The notes below the pieces were generated by a model, which was not told the origin of the DNA, ran no database searches, and saw only the letters and a list, made by a program, of their open reading frames with translations. This document shows, one piece after another, positions 26,246-35,752 of a stretch of 64,000 bases of DNA. The DNA is taken from assembly GCF_021272345.1 (NCBI RefSeq), contig NZ_JAJSDQ010000002.1, positions 558,001-622,000 of the forward strand, read 5' to 3'. Each line of letters opens with the position of its first letter. Within the stretch, counting starts at the first letter, position 1. A program made the position numbers and the translations under genes. Origin of the DNA: Ornithinimicrobium sediminis. Its GTDB lineage: Bacteria; Actinomycetota; Actinomycetes; Actinomycetales; Dermatophilaceae.

Positions 26246-27838
26246 TCAGGCGGCTGTCTCGGCCCCGGGCTCACCCTCCAGGCCCAGCAGCACGGCATAG
26301 GCCCGGTGGGAGATGAACGCCGGCGGCTCGTCGGGCCCGATGGTTTCCCGGAGCAGGTCGGCTGCCAGCGTGATGTGCCGTCCGGCTGCGGGCAGCCGAC
26401 GGGTCAGGATGGCGATCTCCTCCTCCAGGACCCGGCCGAGGAGCAGGGGGCCGACCGTGGGCCCCTCGGCGAGCTGCACCTCGTGGTGCGACCACTGCCA
26501 GACCTGCAGCCGGGCCAGCTCGACCGTGCCGAAGTCCTCCAGGTGACCGTCGATCTCCAGGGTGCCCTGACCGGACAGCCAGCTGGTGAGATAGCGCAGC
26601 GAGACCCGGATGTTGGTGCGCAGGCCGGACAGCGTGGGGGTGCCGGGCAGCATGCTGATGTCGGAGAGCACCTGGGGGTCGACGACGGCCGGTGAGTCGG
26701 GGCGGGGACGGGCTGACCCGGCCGCTCCCCGCTGCACCGTGGCAAAGGCTGCCCGGGCCACCGGCACCAGGGCCGGGTGCAGCACCCAGGCGCCGTCGAA
26801 ACCCTGCCGGGCCTCACGGACCTTCTCCCGGCTGACCCGTGCCTGGACCTGCAGGGTCGAGTCGTCCAGCGTGCCACCGGGCACCTCGGCCACCGGGCCA
26901 CCGATCGCGTGGGCCCCCCGGCGGTGACACGTGTGCACGAGGATGTCGGTGTAGGCCCGCAGGAACCGCGTGGACATCGTGAAGGAGTCGCGGTCGGGCA
27001 GGATGTGGTCGGCGCGCCGGGCGTAGGTGCGCAGGTGCGAGAAGACGTAGTCGTACCGCCCCGCAGTGAGGGCGGTGACGCGTCCGCGCAACGCGTGCAG
27101 GATCTCCTCCATCTGGTATGCCGCGTGCACGGTCTCGATGAGCACGCTCACCCGCACCGTGCCGTGGGCCAGACCGAGCAGCTCCTCGGCGTGGGCGAGC
27201 ATGCTGTCCCACCACTGTGCTTCGGCGTGCGTCTCGATCTTGGGCAGGTAGAGGTAGGGCCCGCTGCCGCGCTCCAGCAGGGCCGCGGCCTGGTGGGCCA
27301 GGAAGAGGGTCGTGTCAGCGACCGGCGCGGCCACGGGCGCACCGTCCACCAGGAGGTGGGCCTCGTCGAGGTGCAGGCCGCGCGGGCGCACCACCAGGGT
27401 CGGCAGGTCGCCGGCGGGGTCCTGGACCCAGTCCGTGAGCGTGCGGTGGGCGGCCGTCAGCCGCTCCCACGTGGGCACCAGGGCGTCCTCGAGGTCGGCG
27501 ACCCAGACGTCCGCACCACTGGTGCGGGCCACCGCCGCCATGTCGGCAGTGGCCGCCCCGGCGAGCTCCACGCTGCGCCTCTGCAGGTCCCGCGGAGGTG
27601 CAGCCACCTGCCACGACCCGTCCTCGCGCAGATCCCGGGTCACCGGGTCCTGCCCCAGCTCCGCACCCGTCGTGACCCGGTGGGCGAGGTCCTTGCGGGC
27701 CCGCAGCAGCTCCTGCCGCTGGGGCTCGGCCGTCCGGTGCAGCTCGGCGAGCACCTGCGTCACCCGCTCGTCCAGCAGGCCGGCGTCGGCAGCGCCGCGC
27801 AGTGCGGCCGGGGGGTGCAGCGGGGTGGTGGCGTCCAT
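26246..27838 (-). CDS. aceB: Malate synthase A
   Basis: Condenses acetyl-CoA with glyoxylate to malate, the second step of the glyoxylate shunt that allows growth on acetate or fatty acids. The 530-residue protein is of A-type length. Visible: LVVRPRGLHLDEAHLLVDG, LPKIETHAEAQWWDSML, VRVSVLIETVHAAYQMEEIL, DYVFSHLRTYARRADHILPD and a C-terminal helical cap (GQGTLEIDGHLEDFGTVE). ATG 27838 has GAGGAG six bases upstream; a GTG six codons earlier is less likely. Lies 47 bases after aceA in the same direction, so aceA-aceB form an operon. Confidence 0.95.
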   Translation of the reverse strand: MDATTPLHPPAALRGAADAGLLDERVTQVLAELHRTAEPQRQELLRARKDLAHRVTTGAELGQDPVTRDLREDGSWQVAAPPRDLQRRSVELAGAATADMAAVARTSGADVWVADLEDALVPTWERLTAAHRTLTDWVQDPAGDLPTLVVRPRGLHLDEAHLLVDGAPVAAPVADTTLFLAHQAAALLERGSGPYLYLPKIETHAEAQWWDSMLAHAEELLGLAHGTVRVSVLIETVHAAYQMEEILHALRGRVTALTAGRYDYVFSHLRTYARRADHILPDRDSFTMSTRFLRAYTDILVHTCHRRGAHAIGGPVAEVPGGTLDDSTLQVQARVSREKVREARQGFDGAWVLHPALVPVARAAFATVQRGAAGSARPRPDSPAVVDPQVLSDISMLPGTPTLSGLRTNIRVSLRYLTSWLSGQGTLEIDGHLEDFGTVELARLQVWQWSHHEVQLAEGPTVGPLLLGRVLEEEIAILTRRLPAAGRHITLAADLLRETIGPDEPPAFISHRAYAVLLGLEGEPGAETAA

Positions 27839-27885
27839 GGTGAGCTCCTCGGGCACGACGGGTGGTCCGGTGGGTGGGGGAGGGG

Positions 27886-29214
27886 TCAGTGGAACTGCTC
27901 GGACTCGGTCGACCCGGTCAGGGCCAGCGTGCCGCTGTCGGGGTTGATGACACGGCTCACCTCGTCGAAGTATCCCGTGCCGACCTCGGCCTGGTGCTTC
28001 ACCGCGGTGTAGCCCTGGTCGGCGGACGCGAACTCGGCCTCCTGCAGCTCGACGTAGGCGCTCATGCCCGAGCGGGCGTAGCCGTGCGCCAGCTGGAACA
28101 TCGAGTGGTTCAGGGCGTGGAACCCGGCCAGCGTGATGAACTGGAAGGCGTAGCCCAGCTCGCCGAGCTTGTCCTGGAACTGGGCGATCTCGGTGTCGGA
28201 CAGCGCTGCCTTCCAGTTGAAGGACGGTGAGCAGTTGTAGGCCAGCTGCTGGTCGGGGAAGTCCTTGTGCATCTCCTCGGCGAACTCGCGGGCCAGCCCC
28301 AGGTCCGGCGTGCCGGTCTCGACCCAGATGAGGTCCGAGTAGGGCGCGTAGGCCTTGGCGCGGGCCAGCACGGGCTCGATCCCCGGACGCACGCGGAAGA
28401 AGCCCTCCTGGGTCCGCTCCCCGGTCGTGAACGCCTGGTCGACCGGGTCGATGTCACTCGTCAGCAGGTCGGCGGCGAGGGCGTCGGTGCGGGCGATGAC
28501 GATGCTGGGGACCCCGAGGACGTCGGCCGCCAGCCGGGCCGAGGTGAGGGTGCGCACGTGCTGCTGCGTGGGGACGAGCACCTTGCCACCCAGGTGCCCG
28601 CACTTCTTCTCCGAGGCGAGCTGGTCCTCGAAGTGCACCCCGGCGGCACCGGAGGCGATCATGGACTTCATCAGCTCGAAGACGTTGAGGGGACCACCGA
28701 AGCCGGCCTCGGCGTCGGCGACGATCGGCACCAGGTAGTCGACGAGCTCCTGCGCGTCGGGGTCGCCCTGGGACCACTGGATCTGGTCGGCCCTCATGAG
28801 CGCGTTGTTGATGCGCCGGACGACGGCCGGGACGGAGTTGGCCGGGTAGAGGCTCTGGTCGGGGTAGGTCTGGCCGGCCAGGTTGGCGTCCGCGGCCACC
28901 TGCCAGCCGGACAGGTAGATCGCCTCGAGCCCACCGCGGACCATCTGGACCGCCTGGTTGCCGGTCAGGGCGCCCAGGGCACGGGTGAACGGGCGCGTCT
29001 GCAGGGCGTCCCACAGCCGCTCCGCGCCTCGGCGCGCCAGGGTGTGCTCCTCGACGACCGAGCCCCGCAGCCGCACGACGTCCGCGGCCGCGTAGTCACG
29101 CCGGGTGCCCCGCCAGCGTGGGTCGCTCTCCCACTGCTGCTGGAGCTCCAGGGCCTGCTGGGCGAACGTGCTCTGCTGGGGGGTGCCGGTGCGGCGGTCG
29201 GTCAGTGCGGTCAT
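27886..29214 (-). CDS. aceA: Isocitrate lyase
   Basis: Splits isocitrate to succinate and glyoxylate, the entry to the glyoxylate shunt. The 442-residue protein has the catalytic signature [14 protein letters not shown] (about residues 200-213), [20 protein letters not shown] for the Mg site, and NCSPSFNW near the C-terminus. ATG 29214 has GAGGAG nine bases upstream. Divergent from a RamB-like regulator gene, with a 115-base shared region that includes an A+T-rich palindrome. Known regulators of this family control aceA and aceB in Corynebacterium. Confidence 0.97.
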   Translation of the reverse strand: MTALTDRRTGTPQQSTFAQQALELQQQWESDPRWRGTRRDYAAADVVRLRGSVVEEHTLARRGAERLWDALQTRPFTRALGALTGNQAVQMVRGGLEAIYLSGWQVAADANLAGQTYPDQSLYPANSVPAVVRRINNALMRADQIQWSQGDPDAQELVDYLVPIVADAEAGFGGPLNVFELMKSMIASGAAGVHFEDQLASEKKCGHLGGKVLVPTQQHVRTLTSARLAADVLGVPSIVIARTDALAADLLTSDIDPVDQAFTTGERTQEGFFRVRPGIEPVLARAKAYAPYSDLIWVETGTPDLGLAREFAEEMHKDFPDQQLAYNCSPSFNWKAALSDTEIAQFQDKLGELGYAFQFITLAGFHALNHSMFQLAHGYARSGMSAYVELQEAEFASADQGYTAVKHQAEVGTGYFDEVSRVINPDSGTLALTGSTESEQFH

Positions 29215-29300
29215 GGCGCGCTCCTCGTCGAGTGCTGGTCTGGGCGGTGATGTCAGGTTGCACGATTCTTGAGGCCAGGAACCGGGAATGTGATGTGAAT

Positions 29301-29321
29301 ATTGGCGTTTCTTTCGCTAAT
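29301..29321. promoter_or_regulatory. Inverted repeat in the aceA-ramB intergenic region, candidate operator
   Basis: ATTGGCG (29301-29307), seven bases, CGCTAAT (29315-29321): an inverted repeat with one mismatch, in a locally A+T-rich patch 8 bases before the regulator start. It contains GCGTTTC/TTTCGC, which is not the published C. glutamicum RamB motif (AAAGTTTGC type) but has similar size and symmetry. Autoregulation and aceA control are inferences. Confidence 0.45.
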
Positions 29322-29329
29322 GTGCAGGA

Positions 29330-30844
29330 ATGACGACGACGACGGGCAGGTTGCTCCCCTTCGTGCCCTCGGGGGAGCTCGCGGAGCACTCCCCGCCGCG
29401 ACGTGCCCCGGGCAGGCCCGACGCGCTGTCGGTGGGCCGGCAGGTCCGACACCACCGGCGCGCCCATGACCTGACGCTGGCGGAGCTGGCCGCCAGGGTG
29501 GGTCTGTCCGCCTCGGCCCTGTCCCTGATCGAGAACGGCAAGCGTGAGCCTCGGGTCGGCGTGCTGGCCGATCTGGCGACAGCGCTCGGAGTCGAGGTCG
29601 AGTCCCTCCTCAGCGGAGGGCAGCCCTCGCGCCGTGACGCGCTCGAGGTGACCTGGGAGCGGGCCCAGCGGGCGCCCGGCTTCGACACCCTCGGCATCCC
29701 CCCGGTGCGCGTCGGGCCGGGGCTGCCGACGGACGCTCTGGAGGCCCTGGTCGGGATGTACGAGACGGTGGTGGGGCTGCAGCAGCAGCGCGCCGCCACA
29801 CCGGAGTTCGCCCGGCTCGCCAACGCGGACCTGCGGCGCCGGATGCGCGAGGCGGACAACTACTTCCCCGAGATCGAGGGCGAGGCAGCCAGGCTGCTGG
29901 CGGCCATCGACCACGGCGCCAGCCCCATCACCCGCTCTGGGGTCGACCGGCTCGCCGCCCACGTCGGCTACTCCGTCGTGCCGGTCGACAGCCTGCCGGC
30001 CTCGACACGGACGGTCACGGACATGGTGAACCGGCGGATCTACGTGCCCCCGATCCGCCCGGGTGGTCGCGACGGTCGGGCGGTCGCGCTGCAGGCGCTC
30101 GGCCACCTCGTCCTGGACCACCGGCCGCCGCGCGACTACGCCGAGTTCCTGGCGCAGCGGGTGGAGATCAACTACTTCGCGGCGGCCGTCCTGCTGCCCG
30201 AAGCCCCCACGGTCGCGCTGCTGCAGGGTGCCAAGAAGGCCCGGGACATCGCCGTCGAGGACCTCCGCGACACCTACGGCGTGTCCTACGAGACGGCCGC
30301 CCACCGGTTCACCAACCTGGCCACGCGCCACCTGCAGCTGCCCGTGCACTTCATGCGGATCAGCTCCGACGGCACCATCTACAAGGCCTACGAGAACGAC
30401 GGCGTGCGGTTCCCGATGGATGCGACCGGCTCGATCGAGGGTGCCCGGGTATGCCGTCACTGGACGGCCCGTGTGGTCTTCGACCAGGTCGCGGGGGAGG
30501 CCTACCAGCAGTACACGGACACCCGCAGCGGCACGTACTGGTGCACAGCGGTGGTCGAGCAGACGCCCGCCGGCGCCTTCTCGGTGAGCGTAGGGGTGCC
30601 GTACGCGGAGGTGCGCTGGATGCGCGGTCGGGACACCACGGCACGCAGCGCCTCGCGCTGTCCGGACCCCCGGTGCTGCAGCCAGCCGCCACCGGACCTG
30701 CAGCGGCAGTGGGCGGGGCGGGTCTGGCCGAGCGCCAGGGCCCACTCGCACCTGCTGGCCGTGATGCCACCGGGGGTCTTTCCCGGCGTCGACGACACCG
30801 AGGTGCTGGAGTTCGTGGCCGACCATGCCGACCCGACCGGCTGA
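29330..30844 (+). CDS. RamB-like XRE-family regulator of the glyoxylate shunt
   Basis: A 504-residue protein. Residues ~35-95 are a Cro/XRE helix-turn-helix (LTLAELAARVGLSASALSLIENGKREPRVGVLADLA). A degenerate ImmA/IrrE-like domain follows: LGHLVLDH keeps two His but lacks the Glu of HExxH, so it is probably not a protease. A C-terminal cysteine-containing domain (VCRHWTARVVF; CPDPRCC) resembles the DUF2083/short-chain acyl regulator part. This order is that of RamB, which controls acetate genes in C. glutamicum and is divergently encoded from aceA here. The ATG 29330 has AGGA directly abutting it, so the start or a leaderless transcript is uncertain. Confidence 0.85.
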   Translation: MTTTTGRLLPFVPSGELAEHSPPRRAPGRPDALSVGRQVRHHRRAHDLTLAELAARVGLSASALSLIENGKREPRVGVLADLATALGVEVESLLSGGQPSRRDALEVTWERAQRAPGFDTLGIPPVRVGPGLPTDALEALVGMYETVVGLQQQRAATPEFARLANADLRRRMREADNYFPEIEGEAARLLAAIDHGASPITRSGVDRLAAHVGYSVVPVDSLPASTRTVTDMVNRRIYVPPIRPGGRDGRAVALQALGHLVLDHRPPRDYAEFLAQRVEINYFAAAVLLPEAPTVALLQGAKKARDIAVEDLRDTYGVSYETAAHRFTNLATRHLQLPVHFMRISSDGTIYKAYENDGVRFPMDATGSIEGARVCRHWTARVVFDQVAGEAYQQYTDTRSGTYWCTAVVEQTPAGAFSVSVGVPYAEVRWMRGRDTTARSASRCPDPRCCSQPPPDLQRQWAGRVWPSARAHSHLLAVMPPGVFPGVDDTEVLEFVADHADPTG

Positions 30845-31032
30845 GGACGGGCTTTCGCTTGTGCCGTTTGGCGGGTCTGGCCGGATCTCTGGCACAATGT
30901 CCGGGTACTCGTCCGGCACGGCCCCTCTCTCCGCGCCCGGATGCGTCCATCTCGAACCCCCGCACCGCGCGTGTTTCCCCACGCGGACCTGCTGGGGTTC
31001 ACCCTGACCAAGAATGAGGAGACACCGCACAC

Positions 31033-31548
31033 GTGGCTGTCAAGATCCGTCTGAAGCGCATGGGCAAGATCCGTGCACCGTTCTACCGTGTGGTTGTCAT
31101 GGACTCGCGCACCAAGCGCGACGGCCGTGCCATCGAGGAGATCGGCAAGTACCACCCCACCGAGGAGCCGTCGCTGATCGACATCGACTCCGAGCGCGCG
31201 CAGTACTGGCTCGGTGTCGGGGCGCAGCCGACCGAGCAGGTGCAGGCGCTGCTCAAGGTCACCGGCGACTGGCAGAAGTTCACGGGCGAGGGTGACGCCG
31301 AGGGCACGCTCAGGACGCGTGAGGCCCGCCCCGACAAGAAGTCTCTCTACGAGGCTGCGCTCGCGGTTGCCGACGGTGCCGACTCGTCCTCGGCCCCGAC
31401 CCCGCGCAAGGCCAAGAAGGCCGAGGAGCCCAAGGCCGAGAAGGCCGAGGAGCCCAAGGCCGAGAAGGCCGAGGAGCCCAAGGTCGAGGAGGCTCCTGCG
31501 CAGGAGCCCGCGACCGACGACGCCCCGGCTGCCACCGACGAGGCCTGA
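31033..31548 (+). CDS. rpsP: 30S ribosomal protein S16 with an acidic/lysine repeat tail
   Basis: Small-subunit assembly protein. The first ~85 residues are normal S16 ([47 protein letters not shown]). The protein is 171 residues, about twice the core family length, because of a C-terminal extension with three KAEEPKAE-type repeats and an acidic end. Such tails occur in actinobacterial S16 and are expected to be disordered. GTG 31033 follows AGGAGAC. First gene of the operon rpsP-khpA-rimM-trmD(-rplS). The 188-base gap upstream includes a CACAAT -10-like element near 30892. Confidence 0.96.
   Translation: MAVKIRLKRMGKIRAPFYRVVVMDSRTKRDGRAIEEIGKYHPTEEPSLIDIDSERAQYWLGVGAQPTEQVQALLKVTGDWQKFTGEGDAEGTLRTREARPDKKSLYEAALAVADGADSSSAPTPRKAKKAEEPKAEKAEEPKAEKAEEPKVEEAPAQEPATDDAPAATDEA
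31417..31488 (+). repeat. Tandem 24-bp repeat in rpsP
   Basis: Three copies of a 24-base unit encoding [16 protein letters not shown] and KAEEPKVE (31417-31440, 31441-31464, 31465-31488). The first two are nearly identical at DNA level, pointing to recent duplication inside the disordered tail. Confidence 0.9.
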
Positions 31549-31550
31549 CC

Positions 31551-31793
31551 GTGCTCGAGGAAGCCCTGGAGCACCTGGTCAAGGGCATCGTCGACCACGA
31601 CGGCGACGTCGTCGTCCGGCAGAAGAACGCTCGGCACGGTGACGTGCTCGAGGTCCGGGTCCACCCCGACGACCTGGGGCGCGTGATCGGGCGACGCGGC
31701 CGGACGGCCGCCGCCCTGCGCACCGTCATGGGCGCCCTGGCCGGGGGCCAGAAGGTGCGGATCGACATCGTCGACACCGACCGGGTGCGCTGA
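31551..31793 (+). CDS. khpA: KH-domain RNA-binding protein KhpA
   Basis: An 80-residue protein consisting of one type II KH domain with the GRVIGRRGRTAAALRTV loop (the GxxG RNA-contact motif is IGRRGR). In Gram-positives KhpA pairs with KhpB/Jag to bind RNA and affects cell size and division. It is placed between rpsP and rimM, as in most actinobacteria. GTG start 2 bases after the rpsP stop, so co-translated with it. Confidence 0.94.
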   Translation: MLEEALEHLVKGIVDHDGDVVVRQKNARHGDVLEVRVHPDDLGRVIGRRGRTAAALRTVMGALAGGQKVRIDIVDTDRVR

Positions 31794-31816
31794 CCCGGCC
31801 GGGACCTCCACCAGGC

Positions 31817-31857
31817 CTGCGGCCCCGTGAGCGTTGTGACGCGCACGGGGGCCGCAG
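31817..31857 (+). terminator. Hairpin between khpA and rimM
   Basis: CTGCGGCCCCGTG (31817-31829) pairs with CACGGGGGCCGCAG (31844-31857), a 13-bp stem with a single bulged G and a 14-base loop. No T-tract. It may be a partial terminator or RNA-processing site separating rpsP-khpA from rimM-trmD. Confidence 0.5.
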
Positions 31858-31898
31858 CCACGGGTCCACACCCCGCCGACACTGCGAGGATGACCGAC

Positions 31899-32429
31899 AT
31901 GACCCCCACCTCCACGCACCGCGTCGCCCGCATCGGCAAGCCCCACGGCCTGCGCGGCGAGGTCACGGTGCAGGTGCACACCGACAACCCGCAGGACCGG
32001 TTCGTCCCGGGTGCTGCCTTCGCGACCGACCCCCCGCAGCGGGGTCCGCTCACGCTGCAGACGGTGCGGGTCCACCAGGGGGTCTACCTGCTCGGCTTCG
32101 ACGGCGTCCCTGACCGCACCGCAGCAGAGTCGCTGCGCGGCACCGGGCTCGTCGTCACTGAGGCCGAGGCGGCGGACGAGGATGAGGGCTGGTACGAGGA
32201 TGACCTGCTCGGCTTCACGGTCGCGCTGGCCGACGGCACGGTCGTCGGCGAGGTGAGCGCACTGCATACCCGGCCCGTCCAGGACCTGCTCGAGGTGCGC
32301 CTGAGCGACGGCCGGCAGGCGCTCGTGCCGTTCGTCGAGGAGCTCGTGCCGGAGGTCGACGAGGAGAGCCGTCGCGTGGTGGTCGAGCCGCCCCCCGGAC
32401 TGCTCGACCTCGACGCCCCAGGGCAGTGA
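31899..32429 (+). CDS. rimM: Ribosome maturation factor RimM
   Basis: Binds S19 and assists 30S head assembly. The 176-residue protein has the N-terminal RimM beta-barrel ([21 protein letters not shown]) and a PRC-barrel ([34 protein letters not shown]). ATG 31899 is favoured by GAGGA eight bases upstream; ATG 31890 overlaps that site, and longer starts run into the hairpin. GTGA overlap of 4 bases with trmD. Confidence 0.95.
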   Translation: MTPTSTHRVARIGKPHGLRGEVTVQVHTDNPQDRFVPGAAFATDPPQRGPLTLQTVRVHQGVYLLGFDGVPDRTAAESLRGTGLVVTEAEAADEDEGWYEDDLLGFTVALADGTVVGEVSALHTRPVQDLLEVRLSDGRQALVPFVEELVPEVDEESRRVVVEPPPGLLDLDAPGQ

Positions 32430-33616
32430 CAGCCGTGCGGATCGACGTCATCAGCATCTTCCCCGACTACCTGTCGCCCCTGGGCCTCTCCCTCATCGGC
32501 AAGGCACGGCGCCAGGGGCTGCTCGACGTGCGCACCCACGACCTGCGTGCCTGGACGCGCGACCGCCACCGCACCGTCGACGACACCCCCTACGGCGGCG
32601 GTGCCGGCATGGTGATGCGTCCCGAGCCCTGGGGCGAGGCGATCGACGAGGTGAGCGGTCACGGCGAGCACCTGCCGCGGATCGTCGTCCCCGGGCCCGG
32701 AGGGGTGCCCTTCTCCCAGGCCATGGCGGCCGAGCTCGCCGCCGAGCCGTGGCTGGTCTTCGCGTGCGGTCGCTACGAGGGCATCGACGAGCGGGTCTAC
32801 GACGAGTACGGCGAGCGGCTGAGCACCGTCTCGCTCGGCGACTACGTGCTCAACGGCGGCGAGGTGGCGGTGCTCGCCATGGTGGAGGCGCTCGCCCGTC
32901 TCGTCCCCGGCGTGATCGGCAACGTCGCCTCCCTCGCGGAGGAGTCGCACACCGGAGGGCTGCTCGAGTACCCCGTCTACACCAAGCCGCCCGTGTGGCG
33001 GGGGCGGAAGGTCCCGGACGTCCTGCGCTCCGGTGACCACGGGGCGGTTGCCGCCTGGCGCGACCAGCAGCGGCGCGAGCGCACTGCAGCGCGACGCCCA
33101 GACCTCCTCGCTGCGGCGCTCCCGGCGTCCGTCACCACGCTGGCCGGCGTAGAGGGGCTGGCGTTGACCACGGCCGTGCCGGCCGACGCCGGCGAGATCC
33201 TCACTCTCTCGCGCGCGTGCTGGCTCGAGGAAGGGAGGGCCCACGACAGCTTCGCCATCCCTGCACTGGTCGAGGATCTCGACACCGTGCGGGAGGACCT
33301 GACCCGGTGGCACACCTGGGTGCTGCGATCGCACGGCCGGCTCATCGGCTCGGTGCGGGCCCGCCAGGAGGACGGGCTGTGGGACATCGGCCGGCTCATG
33401 GTGGCTCCGGACCTCCAGGGCCGGCGGCTGGGTCGGGCACTGCTGGAGCACGCCGAGCAGAGCGCACCCGAGCAGGTCAGCACCTACGGGCTGGTCACCG
33501 GTGCCCGGTCCGTGGACAACCTGCGGATGTACCGGCGGGCGGGCTACCGTGTCGTCGAACGGTCGGACTTCCGTGGCGTGCCGACCGTGCGTCTCACCAA
33601 GCCCCGTCGCCGGTGA
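32426..33616 (+). CDS. trmD: tRNA (guanine-37-N1)-methyltransferase TrmD with a C-terminal GNAT acetyltransferase domain
   Basis: TrmD methylates G37 of tRNAs to prevent frameshifting. Residues 1 to ~235 are Trm[35 protein letters not shown] and the trefoil-knot [21 protein letters not shown]. Residues ~245-396 are a GNAT domain ([38 protein letters not shown], with the RRLGRA acetyl-CoA loop). Total 396 residues against ~240 for TrmD alone. Such fusions are known in some actinobacteria; the acetylated substrate is unknown. GTG 32426 shares GTGA with the rimM stop; a GTG at 32435 is also possible. Confidence 0.94.
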   Translation: MTAVRIDVISIFPDYLSPLGLSLIGKARRQGLLDVRTHDLRAWTRDRHRTVDDTPYGGGAGMVMRPEPWGEAIDEVSGHGEHLPRIVVPGPGGVPFSQAMAAELAAEPWLVFACGRYEGIDERVYDEYGERLSTVSLGDYVLNGGEVAVLAMVEALARLVPGVIGNVASLAEESHTGGLLEYPVYTKPPVWRGRKVPDVLRSGDHGAVAAWRDQQRRERTAARRPDLLAAALPASVTTLAGVEGLALTTAVPADAGEILTLSRACWLEEGRAHDSFAIPALVEDLDTVREDLTRWHTWVLRSHGRLIGSVRARQEDGLWDIGRLMVAPDLQGRRLGRALLEHAEQSAPEQVSTYGLVTGARSVDNLRMYRRAGYRVVERSDFRGVPTVRLTKPRRR

Positions 33617-33650
33617 GCGCCGCAGGTCCACTGATTTCGTCGCTGGTGGG

Positions 33651-33802
33651 CCCTGTGGCAGACTTGCCCCTTGCGTCCACCTCGGAGACTGCTCCGTCGT
33701 GCCCCTGCCACAGGGGGTGAGTGCGACCGTGCCGAGGACGCAACCCTGGACAACAGCCACCCGGAACCCCGGGTGACAGACCGCCGTGAGTGACCTGTGG
33801 CA
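33651..33802 (+). promoter_or_regulatory. Structured rplS leader with two competing partners
   Basis: CCCTGTGGCAG (33651-33661) is perfectly complementary to CTGCCACAGGG (33705-33715). A second copy, CCTGTGGCA (33794-33802), lies just before the rplS ribosome site and can also pair with 33706-33714 over nine bases. The two pairings exclude each other, as in attenuators or riboswitch-like leaders. Autoregulation by L19 is a hypothesis. Confidence 0.5.
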
Positions 33803-33824
33803 CCCACGAGAAAGCGAAGCGACC

Positions 33825-34184
33825 ATGCACAAGCTCGACGCCGTTGACGCCGCCAGCCTCCGGCACGACATCCCGGACTTTCGCGCCGGGGACACCATCA
33901 AGGTGCACGTCAAGGTCATCGAGGGCACGCGCTCCCGTATCCAGGTCTTCCAGGGCATCGTGATCCGTCGCCATGGCGGTGGCGTCGGCGAGACCTACAC
34001 CGTCCGCAAGGTCAGCTTCGGCGTGGGGGTCGAGCGCACCTTCCCGGTGCACTCCCCGAACGTGGAGAAGGTCGAGCGCGTCTCGCGCGGCGACGTGCGC
34101 CGCGCCAAGCTCTACTACCTGCGCAACCTGCGCGGCAAGGCTGCGCGCATCCACGAGAAGCGCGAGACGACCCCGGCGCGCTGA
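33825..34184 (+). CDS. rplS: 50S ribosomal protein L19
   Basis: Large-subunit protein at the 30S-50S interface. The 119-residue protein contains [47 protein letters not shown] and [18 protein letters not shown], of normal length. ATG 33825 starts the homologous region; the site GAGAAAGCGAAG upstream is weak, and the leader is able to fold in two ways. About 208 bases separate it from trmD, so it may have its own promoter. Confidence 0.96.
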   Translation: MHKLDAVDAASLRHDIPDFRAGDTIKVHVKVIEGTRSRIQVFQGIVIRRHGGGVGETYTVRKVSFGVGVERTFPVHSPNVEKVERVSRGDVRRAKLYYLRNLRGKAARIHEKRETTPAR

Positions 34185-34283
34185 GCGCGATCTGCGGGGG
34201 CCGCGTCCAGCCCGGCGTACTAGGGTCCGCTCAGGACCAGACTGGCTGCCGACGGCAGCGACCAGCCGCGAAGGACGGGCGCA

Positions 34284-35042
34284 GTGACGGACAAGACCTC
34301 CCGGGATCTCGATCCCGGCACGCCGCCGCACGACAGCGAAGCCACTTCGCGTCGGGCGGCGGCGTCGTCGCGTCGCGGGGGACTCTGGCATGCGGTGCGC
34401 GAGGTCGTCTCGGTGGCGGCCATCGCGCTGGTCATCTCCTTCCTCATCAAGACGTTCGTGATGCAGGCGTTCTGGATCCCGTCGGGGTCGATGGAGGACA
34501 CCCTGCAGATCGGCGACCGCGTCCTGGTCAGCAAGATCCAGGCCGGCCCGATGGACATCGACCGTGGTGACATCGTCGTCTTCGAGGACCCGGGCGGATG
34601 GCTGCCGCCGACGGTCCAGGTCGACCGGGGGCCGCTGCTCAACCCGCTGATGCGCGGGCTGGAGTTCGTGGGCCTCCTGCCTGCGTCGCAGGGCAACCAC
34701 CTGATCAAGCGGGTCGTCGGTGTCGGTGGCGACCAGGTCGTGTGCTGTGACGAGGACGGCCAGGTCAGCGTCAACGGCCAGGCGTTGCAGGAGGAGGACT
34801 ACCTGTATCCCGGCGACGACCCGAGCCAGACCCCCTTCGACATCGTCGTGCCGGACGGACACGTGTGGCTGATGGGCGACCACCGCTCCAACTCGCGCGA
34901 CTCGCGCGGCAACGACGACGGCTCCGGCGTCGCGGGGTCGGTGCCGGAGGACAGCGTCGTGGGCCAGGCGATGCTGCTGGTCTGGCCGCTGGACCGGTTC
35001 GAGTGGTTCGAGAACCCGGCGACCCTGAGCGCCGTGCCGTGA
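34284..35042 (+). CDS. lepB: Signal peptidase I
   Basis: Cleaves signal peptides of exported proteins at the outer face of the membrane. The 252-residue protein has a cytoplasmic N-tail, one membrane helix (about 42-62, [20 protein letters not shown]) and a periplasm-side serine/lysine protease domain: [13 protein letters not shown] with the nucleophile Ser, [11 protein letters not shown] with the general-base Lys, and [14 protein letters not shown] 34284 with AAGGACGG upstream. GTGA overlap with rnhB. Confidence 0.95.
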   Translation: MTDKTSRDLDPGTPPHDSEATSRRAAASSRRGGLWHAVREVVSVAAIALVISFLIKTFVMQAFWIPSGSMEDTLQIGDRVLVSKIQAGPMDIDRGDIVVFEDPGGWLPPTVQVDRGPLLNPLMRGLEFVGLLPASQGNHLIKRVVGVGGDQVVCCDEDGQVSVNGQALQEEDYLYPGDDPSQTPFDIVVPDGHVWLMGDHRSNSRDSRGNDDGSGVAGSVPEDSVVGQAMLLVWPLDRFEWFENPATLSAVP

Positions 35043-35752
35043 CCGCTCCCGCACGGACCACGTCCCTTCCCCGCACCGGCCGGCCGAGCCTACGGCTGGA
35101 GCGAGCGCTGCAGCGGGAGGGCTACGGGCTGCTCGTCGGCATGGACGAGGTCGGCCGCGGAGCCCTGGCGGGCCCGGTCAGTGTCGGTGTCGTGGCGGTC
35201 GACGCCACCTGCCGCTCGGCTCCCACCGGGGTCAAGGACTCCAAGCTGCTCACCGGTGCCGCGCGGGAGCGCATGGTGCCTCGGATCCGACGCTGGTGCC
35301 AGGGATGGGGCGTCGGGCACGCGTGGCCCGAGGAGATCGACGCCGTCGGGATCATGGGGGCACTGCGGCTGGCGGGCGAGCGTGCTCTGGAGCAGCTCGC
35401 CCTGACCCCGGACCTGGTCATCCTGGACGGCAACCACGACTGGCTGACCGATCCGAGCCGGGCAGGGCTCCTGGGCCTGGTCGAGGGTGGGTCACCCCCA
35501 CCCCCCGTGCGCACCCTGGTCAAGGCCGACCTGCGCTGCTCCTCGGTGGCGGCGGCGAGCGTGCTGGCCAAGGTGACCCGCGACACGCTGATGGTGGAGC
35601 TGGGCACCGAGCACCCGGCATACCGTTGGGGCATCAACAAGGGCTACGCAGCTCCGGAGCACCAGGCGGCGCTGCGTGAGCACGGACCGTGTCGGCACCA
35701 CCGACGCAGTTGGAACCTGACCGGCACGAGCCAGGAGGTGGGCCAGGCATGA
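35039..35752 (+). CDS. rnhB: Ribonuclease HII
   Basis: Removes ribonucleotides and RNA from RNA-DNA hybrids. The 237-residue protein has [17 protein letters not shown] (first Asp-Glu pair), [11 protein letters not shown] (Asp), and [21 protein letters not shown] (last Asp), the DEDD metal site. GTG 35039 overlaps the lepB stop by four bases; its own TGA overlaps the next ATG. Confidence 0.95.
   Translation: MTAPARTTSLPRTGRPSLRLERALQREGYGLLVGMDEVGRGALAGPVSVGVVAVDATCRSAPTGVKDSKLLTGAARERMVPRIRRWCQGWGVGHAWPEEIDAVGIMGALRLAGERALEQLALTPDLVILDGNHDWLTDPSRAGLLGLVEGGSPPPPVRTLVKADLRCSSVAAASVLAKVTRDTLMVELGTEHPAYRWGINKGYAAPEHQAALREHGPCRHHRRSWNLTGTSQEVGQA

Noticed and set aside
31827-31898. An earlier in-frame start for rimM
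   Set aside because: Lies inside the hairpin at 31817-31857; ATG 31899 has the better ribosome site and begins at the conserved region.
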